Origin: CAZLLV01 sp964560325
GTDB lineage: Bacteria; Acidobacteriota; Thermoanaerobaculia; Multivoradales; DATKCC01
Assembly: GCA_964560325.1 (NCBI GenBank)
Contig: CAZLLV010000164.1
Location: forward strand, 1 to 12,353
Direction of reading: 5' to 3'
Length of the DNA stretch: 12,353 nucleotides
Position 1 is the first letter of the stretch; each line of letters opens with the position of its first letter. The translations under genes and the position numbers were made by a program. The notes beneath the pieces were generated by a model, which saw nothing but the letters and a program-made list of their open reading frames with translations, made no database searches and was not told the DNA's origin. Below, piece by piece: positions 1-6,733 of this stretch.

Positions 1-2
1 CG

Positions 3-452
3 ACCGCGTCGTCGAACGCGACGCTCCCCACCGCCCTGCGGGTGGCCGAAGAGTCGCTCCGCCTGCCCCGCCAGGTCAGCCGCTTCGTCCTCACGGTCGG
101 CGCGACCGCCAACCAGAACGGCACCGCCCTCTTCGAAGGGGTGACGGTGCTCTTCCTCGCCCAGCTCTACGGCGTCCCGCTCACCCTCTCCCAGCAGGGG
201 CTGGTGCTGATGATCTGCATCCTGGGCGGGATCGGCACGGCCGGTGTGCCGGCCGGGTCGATCCCGGTCGTCGCCATGATCCTCGGGATGGTCGGCGTGC
301 CGGTCGAGGGGATCGGCCTCGTCCTCGGCGTCGACCGCTTCCTCGACATGTGCCGCACGACGCTCAACGTGACCGGCGATCTCGCGGCGGCGGTCGTCGT
401 GTCGCGCGGCGAGGTGTCGGCCGATCCGACGGCGGCCGAAATTCCCCATTGA
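3..452 (+). CDS. Dicarboxylate/amino acid:cation symporter (DAACS family), 3' part only
   Basis: This is the C-terminal part of an inner-membrane secondary transporter that takes up acidic amino acids or C4-dicarboxylates with cations. The gene begins before the window. The frame is open from base 3 and starts with TASSNATLPT, the serine-rich HP1 signature. It continues through the TM7 motif (GATANQNGTALFE), the HP2 re-entrant loop (GTAGVPAGSIP) and the TM8 signature DMCRTTLNVTGD. In GltPh numbering, the TM8 residues D394, R397, N401 and D405 are all kept. R397 is the residue that binds the side-chain carboxylate, so an acidic substrate is likely. The TM7 motif usually reads NMDGT; here it is NQNGT, with the sodium-coordinating Asp changed to Asn. 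The stop at 450-452 lies 115 bp before a second amino-acid transporter gene. Family assignment is firm; the exact substrate is inferred. Confidence 0.93.
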   Translation, partial: TASSNATLPTALRVAEESLRLPRQVSRFVLTVGATANQNGTALFEGVTVLFLAQLYGVPLTLSQQGLVLMICILGGIGTAGVPAGSIPVVAMILGMVGVPVEGIGLVLGVDRFLDMCRTTLNVTGDLAAAVVVSRGEVSADPTAAEIPH

Positions 453-476
453 CGCGCGCCACGGCTTTGTTAGTGT
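449..476 (+). promoter_or_regulatory. Possible sigma-70-type promoter for the NSS transporter
   Basis: TTGACG (449-454) is followed after 16 bp by TAGTGT (471-476). The -35 matches the consensus well and overlaps the stop codon of the upstream symporter. The -10 is weak at three of six. It would give a 5' leader of about 85 nt. Nothing else is visible in the 453-567 gap except the ribosome binding site. Confidence 0.3.
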
Positions 477-555
477 TCCGCGCCCAGGGAGAGCCGACGC
501 TTCCGCGCATCCTTTCCGAAACGCCGCCGCCGTCTCTCCCAGACGGCGCTTCGGC

Positions 556-562
556 AAGGAGG
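556..562 (+). promoter_or_regulatory. Ribosome binding site for the NSS transporter
   Basis: AAGGAGG, a near-perfect Shine-Dalgarno sequence, lies 5 nt before the ATG at 568 and fixes that start. Confidence 0.85.
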
Positions 563-567
563 CTCGT

Positions 568-2208
568 ATGGCACGTCCCAAACAGGAACACTGGGGCTCG
601 CGGGTCGGCTTGATCCTCGCCGTGGCCGGCAACGCCGTCGGCCTCGGCAACTTCCTCCGCTTTCCGGCGCAGGCCGCGCAGCACGGCGGCGGCGCCTTCC
701 TCGTCCCCTACCTGATCGCGTTCCTCCTGATGGGGCTGCCGCTCCTCTGGGTGGAGTGGGCGATCGGGCGCTACGGCGGCCAGTTCGGCCATCACTCCGC
801 GCCCGGTATGTTCGACCGGATGGGGCGCGGGCGCTGGCTCAAGTACCTCGGCGTCTTCGGCCTCTTCACCAACCTCTGCATCGCGGCCTACTACTGCTAC
901 ATCGAGTCGTGGACGCTGGCGTACGTCTGGCACTCGCTGATCGGCACCTTCCGCGACGTGCCGCCGACCGAGTTCTTCCCCGAGTACCTCGGGATGCACG
1001 CCGACTCGGTCTTCGCGGTACCGCCGCAGGCGCTCTTCTGGTTCCTCCTCACCCTCGGGCTCAACGTCTGGATCCTCTCGCGCGGCATCCAGCGCGGCAT
1101 CGAGATCGTCGCCAAGGTCGGCATGCCGCTGCTGATCGCCTTCGGCCTGGTGCTCGCGGTCCGCGCCCTGACGCTCGGCCCCGACGACCCCGGCGTGATC
1201 CAGTCGTCGCTCGACGGCTACCGCTTCCTCTACGAGCCGCGCGCCGAGGGCCTCCTCGACCCGAGCACCTGGCTCGCCGCGGTGGGCCAGATCTTCTTCA
1301 CCCTGTCGGTCGGCATGGGCTCGATCCACTGCTACGCCTCGTACGTCAGGAAAGACGACGACATCGCGCTCAACGCCACCACCGCCGGGCTGATCAACGA
1401 GGCCGTGGAGGTCGGGCTGGGCGGCGCGATCCTGATCCCGATCACCACCGCCTACCTCGGCTTGGGCGCGGTGATGGCGGCGACCGCCGGCGGCAGCGGC
1501 TTCTCCCTCGGCTTCCTGGCGCTCCCCACGCTCTTCTTGAACTGGGGCCCGCTGGCGCCTCTCGCCGGAGCGCTCTGGTTCGGCCTCCTCTTCTTCGCCG
1601 GGATCACTTCGTCGCTCGCCATGGGCCAGCCGGTGATCGCCTTCCTGGAGGACGAGCTCGGAACGCCGCGCCGGCGCGCCGCCCTCGCCTTCGGCCTCTC
1701 GACCCTGGTCCTCGGCTTCGTCTGCGTCTGGCTCTACCCGGGCGGCTCGTTCGACGAGTTCGACTTCTGGACCGGCACCTTCTCGCTCGTCGTCTTCGCC
1801 CTCGGCGAGGTGCTGGTCTTCGGCTGGGTCTTCGGCATCGACCGCGGCTGGGAGGAGATCACGCGCGGCGCCGACATGCCGATGCCGCGCTTCCTCCGGC
1901 CGGTGATCCGCTACGTGACGCCGCTCTTCATCCTGGTCGTCTTCGTCGGCGCGACCGTCAAGCCGGTCGACGGCGCCTGGCGAGAGTCCTTCGCGAATCT
2001 CTTCGCCGGCCAAGGCTGGAGCTTCGCGCCCGACAGCGTCGCCGGCAAGATCCTCCACAGCGGCGACGACTCCTACCGCTGGTTCGAGAACGGCGCCGCC
2101 ACGCCCGACATGGTGCAGGATCTGACCCGAATCCTCCTCGTCGCCGTCTTCGCCGGCTGCGCCTGGCTGGTGCACGTCGCCTGGAAGCGCAAGCGCACCC
2201 AGCCGTAG
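568..2208 (+). CDS. Neurotransmitter:sodium symporter family transporter (LeuT/SNF type)
   Basis: This is a sodium-coupled inner-membrane transporter of 546 aa, probably importing amino acids or related amines. The N-terminus has the hallmark TM1 motif AVAGNAVGLGNFLRFP (about residues 17-32). It carries the unwound TM1 segment, the sodium-site Asn and the extracellular-gate Arg. GGGAFLVPYL follows at the start of TM2. The TM6 unwound region reads GQIFFTLSVGMGS (about 242-254). I count about 12 hydrophobic segments; the last (about 516-536) ends in a short basic tail, KRKRTQP. Length is in the usual bacterial range. The ATG is supported by a strong Shine-Dalgarno. The gene follows a DAACS symporter on the same strand, so the pair may be co-expressed, although a promoter may lie between them. 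Substrate cannot be told from the sequence. The stop is only 4 bp from the stop of the converging aminotransferase gene. Confidence 0.95.
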   Translation: MARPKQEHWGSRVGLILAVAGNAVGLGNFLRFPAQAAQHGGGAFLVPYLIAFLLMGLPLLWVEWAIGRYGGQFGHHSAPGMFDRMGRGRWLKYLGVFGLFTNLCIAAYYCYIESWTLAYVWHSLIGTFRDVPPTEFFPEYLGMHADSVFAVPPQALFWFLLTLGLNVWILSRGIQRGIEIVAKVGMPLLIAFGLVLAVRALTLGPDDPGVIQSSLDGYRFLYEPRAEGLLDPSTWLAAVGQIFFTLSVGMGSIHCYASYVRKDDDIALNATTAGLINEAVEVGLGGAILIPITTAYLGLGAVMAATAGGSGFSLGFLALPTLFLNWGPLAPLAGALWFGLLFFAGITSSLAMGQPVIAFLEDELGTPRRRAALAFGLSTLVLGFVCVWLYPGGSFDEFDFWTGTFSLVVFALGEVLVFGWVFGIDRGWEEITRGADMPMPRFLRPVIRYVTPLFILVVFVGATVKPVDGAWRESFANLFAGQGWSFAPDSVAGKILHSGDDSYRWFENGAATPDMVQDLTRILLVAVFAGCAWLVHVAWKRKRTQP

Positions 2209-2212
2209 GCTC

Positions 2213-3415
2213 TCAAGCCCGGTAGGCCGCGGCGACCTTCGCGAGAGCTTCGCCCACCCGGTCGACCTGCTCGTCGGTCAGGTCGTGGTGGATCGGCACG
2301 CAGAAGAGGGTACGGGCGAGGCGGTCGGCGACCGGTGGGTGATCGACGTCCGGCCCGTCGAAGACCGGTTGGCGGGTGAGCGGCCGGGGGTAGTGGAGGG
2401 CGTAGGAGACCCCTTCGGCGGCGAGCGCGGCGCACAGGCGGTCGCGGATCGGGCGGCCGTCGCCCGGGTCGACGAACGCTTCCGGCTCCACCCGCACGGC
2501 GTAGAGGTGGTAGGCCGGCTCGGCGCCCTCGGTCGCGCGCGGGGCGTGGAGCCCGGGGACCTTCGCGAGCGCCGCGTCGAGCCGCGCGGCGTTCGCCCGC
2601 CGCCGCTCGGTGCGCTCCGGCAGCCGGTCGAGCTGGCTGGCGCCGATCGCCGCCTCGACGTCGGTCATCCGGTAGTTGAAGCCGATCGTGGTGTGCAGGT
2701 ACTTCTCGGTCTCGCCGTGGGAGCGTAGCGCCCGGAGCGTGGCGGCGAGATCCTCGTCGTTGGTCGTGACCATCCCGCCTTCGCCGGTGGTCATGTTCTT
2801 CGTCGGGTAGAACGAGTAGGTCACCGCGTCGCCGAACGCGCCGATCCCCCGGCCGCGGTAGCGCGCGTGGTGCGCCTGGGCGGCGTCGTAGACGACCTTC
2901 AGGCCGCGCTCGGCGGCGAGCTTCTCGACCGCGTCGACGTCGACCGGGTTGCCGTAAAGGTGGGTGCAGGCGATCGCGCGGGTCCGCGGCGTCACCTTGC
3001 GCGCCGCGTCCGCCACGTCGATCGCGTAGGTCTCCGGATCGGCGTCGACCCAGACCGGCCGGGCGCCCGCGGCGACGACCATCGACACCGTGGCGATGTA
3101 GGTCCAGGCCGGGACCAGCACGTCGTCGCCGGGCCCGAGCAGCGGCCCGTAGGCGAGCTGGAGCGCGCAGGTCCCGTTGGCGCAGGTGACGGCGTGGCGT
3201 GCCTCCGAGAGCTCGGCGAAGCGCTCCTCGAAGCGGGCCGACCAGGCGCCCTGGATCAGCCGTCCCGAGCGCAGGACCTCGACCGCCGCGTCGATGTCCT
3301 CCGGGTCGAGCCGGACGGAGACCATCGGGATCGGATCGCCGGCGTGGACCGGGGTGCCGCCGTGCAGCGCGAGCGCCGCCTCCGCGGGCCGATCGGTCAG
3401 GGTGTCGACGGGCAT
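2213..3415 (-). CDS. DegT/DnrJ/EryC1/StrS family PLP-dependent aminotransferase
   Basis: This is a cytosolic fold-type I PLP enzyme of 400 aa. The family mostly transfers an amino group, usually from glutamate, to nucleotide-linked 4- or 3-keto sugars for surface polysaccharide or natural-product synthesis. The Schiff-base lysine is K206 in SFYPTKNMTTGEGG. The PLP-ring aspartate is D177 in YDAAQAHH, with Q180 beside it. The family motifs TCANGTCALQLA, PAWTYIAT and the C-terminal LHYPRPLTRQPVF are present. I start at the ATG at 3415, preceded by GGAG with 8 nt spacing. A longer frame opens at a GTG at 3481, but that would overlap the likely promoter. No nucleotide-sugar genes are nearby, so it is an orphan here and the sugar substrate is unknown. 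Confidence 0.92.
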   Translation of the reverse strand: MPVDTLTDRPAEAALALHGGTPVHAGDPIPMVSVRLDPEDIDAAVEVLRSGRLIQGAWSARFEERFAELSEARHAVTCANGTCALQLAYGPLLGPGDDVLVPAWTYIATVSMVVAAGARPVWVDADPETYAIDVADAARKVTPRTRAIACTHLYGNPVDVDAVEKLAAERGLKVVYDAAQAHHARYRGRGIGAFGDAVTYSFYPTKNMTTGEGGMVTTNDEDLAATLRALRSHGETEKYLHTTIGFNYRMTDVEAAIGASQLDRLPERTERRRANAARLDAALAKVPGLHAPRATEGAEPAYHLYAVRVEPEAFVDPGDGRPIRDRLCAALAAEGVSYALHYPRPLTRQPVFDGPDVDHPPVADRLARTLFCVPIHHDLTDEQVDRVGEALAKVAAAYRA

Positions 3416-3471
3416 GGCTCTCTCTCCGGAAGAAGCGTCAGTGGGTGGGGCGACCCCGAAAGGTCGGCGGG

Positions 3472-3500
3472 AGGATAGCACCGGGCGCGGCTCATGTTTC
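3472..3500 (-). promoter_or_regulatory. Extended -10 promoter for the aminotransferase
   Basis: On the minus strand, TGC-TATCCT (-10 at 3477-3472, extended TGN just upstream) has a partial -35, GAAACA (3500-3495), 17 bp away. Transcription would begin near 3465, leaving a leader of about 50 nt before the ATG at 3415. The -35 overlaps the 3' end of the upstream membrane-protein gene, so the aminotransferase can be expressed apart from it. Confidence 0.4.
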
Positions 3501-4679
3501 TTCGTCCACGTAAGCCACGTGGCGGAAGTAGGTCTGGTCCTCGAACGAAGCGCCGAGGGCGCCGATCAGCAGCCCGAGACTGGCCACGAAGGCGGCGAAG
3601 ACGAAGTAGTGGAAGCCCTCGACGCCGCCGCCGAGCGACGCCGCCCAGCCGGCGACCAGGTGCGCGGAGAAGAGGGTGCGGGCGAGGGCGAGCGTGACGC
3701 CGAAGAGGAGCCCGTAGGTGGTCAGCATGCCGAGGAAGACGGAAACCACGATCGAGGCGTGGCTCACCACCGCGAGCTCGGTCAGGCGGGCCGAGTCGCG
3801 GCGCCCGAGGAGCTGCTGGCGGCGCAGGATGTAGATCGAGGTGGCGACGAGGGTGACGGCCGAGAGCGCGGTGACCAGGCCGGGCGCCTGGCTCATGCCG
3901 AGGTCCCACGCCTCGGCGGTGATCACCAGCACCAGGAGCGCGGAGAAGGCAGCCGTCGTCAGTCGCGACAGGCGGAGCGGAAACTCCCACGGCCGGGCGT
4001 GCCGCACGGCCCCGAGCACGTCGTCCCAGTTGTGCCAGAGGGCACGGACGAAGAAGGCCGCGCGGCCGTGCGGCGCCTCCCGGCCCTGCTCTTCGAGACG
4101 CAGGTCGGCGACCTCGCCGAGCTCCTCCGCGAGCCGCACGACGTCTCCGTCGGAGAAGCGGCTCCTCCGGTCGAGATCCTCGACCACCTGCACGTCGCAC
4201 ATGAAGTCGTCCGGGTCGCTCGCGTGCTCGAGGCCGTTCAGGTGGCCGAAGAGGTGGAGGGCGAGAGCGTGGAGTCGGCGCGCCATCACCTCCACCCGCT
4301 CGCCGCCGGCCAGCCCCCGGCCGCTCGCCTGCGGGTCGATCCGGATGGTCGAGGCCGCCGCCACCGCCAGCGAACGGGCCGGCGTGCCGAGGGCGAACGG
4401 TTTGTAGAAGCTCTGGAGGTCGGCGCCGGTCAAGGCGATGCCGAAGTCCCATCCCTTCGCCTGGCGCTCGATCACCGCCTGGTCGAGCAGGTCGACCGGC
4501 GCCTCGCGCGCCTTGGGGAGCGGCGACTCGCGCTCCAAGACCGGCATCAGCCAGCGGAAGTCGGGGAAGGTCTCGGAGAGCGTGGCGAGAGCGCGCTCGC
4601 GCGCGATCGTCACGGCCTCGCGGTCGGGCGGGTCGAGCCGGCCGACGATCACCCAGCCGACCTCGATCGGCGGCCGCAC
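3492..4679 (-). CDS. Membrane protein with degenerate archaemetzincin-like N-terminal domain and four C-terminal TM helices
   Basis: I do not recognise a named family for the whole protein (395 aa from the GTG at 4679). The soluble N-terminal half resembles archaemetzincins. It runs from a strand (IEVGWVIVGRL) through the pattern DFGIALTGADLQ...ALG...STIRI to HLFGHLNGLEH at 142-152. This matches the metzincin zinc motif HExxHxxGxxH with all three histidines (H142, H146, H152) and G149. The catalytic Glu is replaced by Leu143. A Met (M160) follows 8 residues after the last His, like a short Met-turn. The paired zinc-finger cysteines of true archaemetzincins are mostly missing. The C-terminal half has hydrophobic segments near 241-258, 266-285, 307-332 and 356-379. 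It is probably a non-catalytic, possibly metal-binding sensor or scaffold. The gene lies just behind a secreted hydrolase. The start is uncertain: an in-frame CTG at 4742 has a far better ribosome binding site. Confidence 0.8.
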   Translation of the reverse strand: MRPPIEVGWVIVGRLDPPDREAVTIARERALATLSETFPDFRWLMPVLERESPLPKAREAPVDLLDQAVIERQAKGWDFGIALTGADLQSFYKPFALGTPARSLAVAAASTIRIDPQASGRGLAGGERVEVMARRLHALALHLFGHLNGLEHASDPDDFMCDVQVVEDLDRRSRFSDGDVVRLAEELGEVADLRLEEQGREAPHGRAAFFVRALWHNWDDVLGAVRHARPWEFPLRLSRLTTAAFSALLVLVITAEAWDLGMSQAPGLVTALSAVTLVATSIYILRRQQLLGRRDSARLTELAVVSHASIVVSVFLGMLTTYGLLFGVTLALARTLFSAHLVAGWAASLGGGVEGFHYFVFAAFVASLGLLIGALGASFEDQTYFRHVAYVDEET

Positions 4680-4739
4680 CGGCAGGGGTGTCTCGTCGGG
4701 GGCGTCGGCGCTCTCGGTCGTCTGGGGCTCGGTCTGGGG

Positions 4740-4753
4740 CAGGGGGTCCCTCC
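4740..4753 (-). promoter_or_regulatory. Shine-Dalgarno plus possible CTG start of the metzincin-like membrane protein
   Basis: GGAGGG (4753-4748) is followed after 5 nt by CTG (4742-4740), in frame with the gene. The GTG at 4679 has no Shine-Dalgarno. The CTG start would add 21 residues, rich in Gln, Thr, Glu and Asp. No ATG, GTG or TTG lies in frame between the in-frame TAG at 4766-4764 and 4679. Confidence 0.4.
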
Positions 4754-4763
4754 GCGGGCCATT

Positions 4764-6503
4764 CTACCGGCCGCCGGCCGCCTCCCTCCCCCAGAGGTCG
4801 AACCGCTCGGCGAGCCAGCGCTCGACCCGCGACCAGCCGCCGTCGCCGACGCCGACCTGGCGGTGCGGCGGCAGCGGCGGGCCCAGTGGCGCCGGCGGCG
4901 CAACCCGCAGCCCGTGGTCCGCGCCCGGCACCACCACCAGCTCGGCGTCCCGGTTGCCGGCCCGCCCGAGTGCATCGCGCATCGGCGGCAGGTTCTCCTC
5001 CGGGACCACGTTCCGGTCCGCCCCGCCGAAGAGGGCGAGGACCGGTGCCGTCACCCGCTCGAGGGCCGGGATCGGGTCGTACGCCATGTTGAGCCGCACC
5101 CAGCTCCAGGCGTCCGGGTCGGCCTCCGCGGGCTCGGCCGCCTCCAGCAGATCCTCCTCGACCCCTGCCGCCACCGCCGCCGCCCGGGCCGCGGCGTACT
5201 CCTCCCAGCCCTCGGCCGTCGCGCCGTAGCGCCAGCCGAGGCGTAGCGCCTCCGCGGCGGACCCGATCGTCTCGTCCGTCGCCCCCGCTTCCCGGAGCGC
5301 GTTCAGGCGCCGCGTCGTCTCCTGCTCCGCCGGCGAGACGGCGGGCGGCACGAAGAGGACGAGGAACGCCAGGTCGCTGCGCCCCGGCTCGGCCCGCGCG
5401 GCGGCGAGCGGGGCGAACCAGCCGCCCCGGCTGCGGCCGGTGAGGCCGACCTGGGAGGCGATGACGTCGTCCCGCGAGCGCAGGAGCTCGACGGCGGCGA
5501 GGGCGTCGTCGGCCGTGCGCTGGAAGGGCACGACCGCCTCGCCCTCCGACTCGCCGAACCCCCGCTGGTCGTAGATCAGGACCGCCATGCCGAAGGAGGC
5601 GAAGATCGTCGCGTCCGGCCGCACGCTCCCCCGCTCCCGCCAGCTCGAGCCGCCGAGGAGCACCACCGCCGGCAGCGCCCCGGGCACGTCCGGTCGGATC
5701 AGCGTCCCGGCGAGCCGCGCGCCGTCGGAGGCGGTGAAGGCGACCTCCTCCTCGACGAAGGCGATCCGCTCTCCGGCCCAGACCTCGCCCGACGCCTCCC
5801 GCCACTCCATGCCGGTCACCGCTCCGTCGTCGTTCCGCACGAAGGCGACCCGTGCGTGGACCGGCGCCGGCAGGTACATCGCGGAGCCGGCGAAGAAGCG
5901 GTCGCGGTCGAGCGGGAAGAGGGTGCCGGTACGACCGCTCGCGACGTCGGTGAACAGGAGCTCGCCCCAGAAGCGGGAGCCGACGACCAGCGTCCGCTCG
6001 TCTCCGGCGCCGGCGCCCTCGGCGCGCAGGCGGTACGTCCCCTGGCAGTCCTCGTAGGTGGCGGGCGCCAGGCGCGACAGGCGCTCCGGCGAGCGGGTGA
6101 GCTCGAAGTCCCCTCCGTAGCCCGCCCAGTAGATCCGGCCGCGGATCGCCCCGCCGCCGGCGCTCGCGTCCTCGAACCACTCCCCCTCCAGCCGGATCGG
6201 AGCGGACCCCGGCCGCTCGCGCACCAGCACCCACCGCGGCGGCTCCCACTCGACCCGCGCCACGGGCAGGTCGTAGCGCCCGGAGACCAGCTCGTCGAAG
6301 CGCGCCACCAGCGCCCCGGAAGCCGCCGGATCGGCCTCGATCCGCAGCCGCAACGGCAAGTCCCCGGCCTCGCCCAGGTACGCCCACCCGACCCAGTCGC
6401 CGAGCACCGCGGCGGGAGGCTCGGCGGCTTCGACGGGCGCTGGGGCGGGGACGGAGGCGAGAGCGACGGCCAGGAGGACGGCGAAGGTTCGCATGCCCTT
6501 CAC
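4764..6503 (-). CDS. Secreted alpha/beta hydrolase with N-terminal beta-rich domain
   Basis: This is an exported serine hydrolase of 579 aa, probably an esterase or acyl-peptidase-like enzyme of the periplasm. Residues 1-26 form a Sec signal peptide ending PAPVEA before AEPP. Residues of roughly 30-270 are beta-rich and unrecognised. The catalytic domain (about 275-570) has the nucleophile elbow TGRSRGG with S358, the acid D496 in LFGGADRN and the histidine H530 in GADHG, in the correct order and spacing. The oxyanion region reads LLGGSSW, and YDQRGFGES is typical of the family. A lid-like insert lies at about 385-470. The start is the GTG at 6503; an ATG at 6494 would also keep the signal peptide, and neither has a good Shine-Dalgarno. 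It is the first gene of a unit with the membrane protein downstream. Its TAG stop is in the same frame as that gene. Substrate is unknown. Confidence 0.9.
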   Translation of the reverse strand: MKGMRTFAVLLAVALASVPAPAPVEAAEPPAAVLGDWVGWAYLGEAGDLPLRLRIEADPAASGALVARFDELVSGRYDLPVARVEWEPPRWVLVRERPGSAPIRLEGEWFEDASAGGGAIRGRIYWAGYGGDFELTRSPERLSRLAPATYEDCQGTYRLRAEGAGAGDERTLVVGSRFWGELLFTDVASGRTGTLFPLDRDRFFAGSAMYLPAPVHARVAFVRNDDGAVTGMEWREASGEVWAGERIAFVEEEVAFTASDGARLAGTLIRPDVPGALPAVVLLGGSSWRERGSVRPDATIFASFGMAVLIYDQRGFGESEGEAVVPFQRTADDALAAVELLRSRDDVIASQVGLTGRSRGGWFAPLAAARAEPGRSDLAFLVLFVPPAVSPAEQETTRRLNALREAGATDETIGSAAEALRLGWRYGATAEGWEEYAAARAAAVAAGVEEDLLEAAEPAEADPDAWSWVRLNMAYDPIPALERVTAPVLALFGGADRNVVPEENLPPMRDALGRAGNRDAELVVVPGADHGLRVAPPAPLGPPLPPHRQVGVGDGGWSRVERWLAERFDLWGREAAGGR

Positions 6504-6547
6504 GACGCGCGAGAGGGCTCGGGCGTTGGTGCCTCACGGCGGGGCTC

Positions 6548-6553
6548 ACGATA
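6548..6553 (-). promoter_or_regulatory. Possible -10 element for the hydrolase
   Basis: TATCGT on the minus strand matches the -10 consensus at four of six. It lies about 45 nt before the GTG at 6503. No convincing -35 is seen 16-18 bp upstream. Confidence 0.22.
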
Positions 6554-6635
6554 GACTTCGGCCCGGCCCACGGACCTTTCCAAGCAATCCTGGTGCGATC
6601 GAGTCGCGCGCCTGACACCTCGCGCGAACGACCCC

Positions 6636-6657
6636 CTCTCTCGGTGACCCGAGGGAG
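6636..6657 (+). promoter_or_regulatory. Stem-loop hiding a Shine-Dalgarno upstream of fic
   Basis: CTCTCTCGG (6636-6644) pairs with CCGAGGGAG (6649-6657) through nine pairs, one of them G-U, around the four-base loop TGAC. The 3' arm contains GAGGGAG (6651-6657), the Shine-Dalgarno for the ATG at 6667, with 9 nt spacing from GGAG. The fold would block ribosome access. There is no T-tract, so it is not an intrinsic terminator. The rest of the 6504-6733 region holds only a weak minus-strand -10 and the leader ORF. Confidence 0.45.
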
Positions 6658-6666
6658 TCGAGATTC

Positions 6667-6729
6667 ATGAGCGTCGCCGCTACCGACCGCGTGAAAACCA
6701 CCCACCGCGCCTTCCCGGCGGAGCTTTGA
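6667..6729 (+). CDS. Possible 20-aa leader peptide upstream of fic
   Basis: The short frame has an ATG, a Shine-Dalgarno (GAGGGAG, 6651-6657) and a TGA at 6727-6729, only 4 nt before the TTG start of fic. The product would be MSVAATDRVKTTHRAFPAEL. It has no signal peptide, membrane segment or recognised motif, and is too short to be a VbhA-type antitoxin. The position suggests translational coupling: ribosomes ending here could restart at the TTG. The size is close to what chance allows, so this rests on the binding site and spacing alone. Confidence 0.3.
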   Translation: MSVAATDRVKTTHRAFPAEL

Positions 6730-6733
6730 GCCC

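Noticed and set aside
364..2175. 603-codon minus-strand open frame
   Set aside because: It is antisense to the clear NSS transporter. Its product is a run of Glu, Arg, Asp and Ala without any domain, as expected from GC-rich third positions.
3416..3481. Longer N-terminus for the aminotransferase from the GTG at 3481
   Set aside because: It would overlap the -10 element, adds a Ser/Arg/Pro-rich stretch not seen in the family, and the ATG at 3415 has a good Shine-Dalgarno.
3177..5246. 689-codon plus-strand open frame
   Set aside because: Antisense to three genes with recognisable motifs, and its own product is low-complexity and motif-free.
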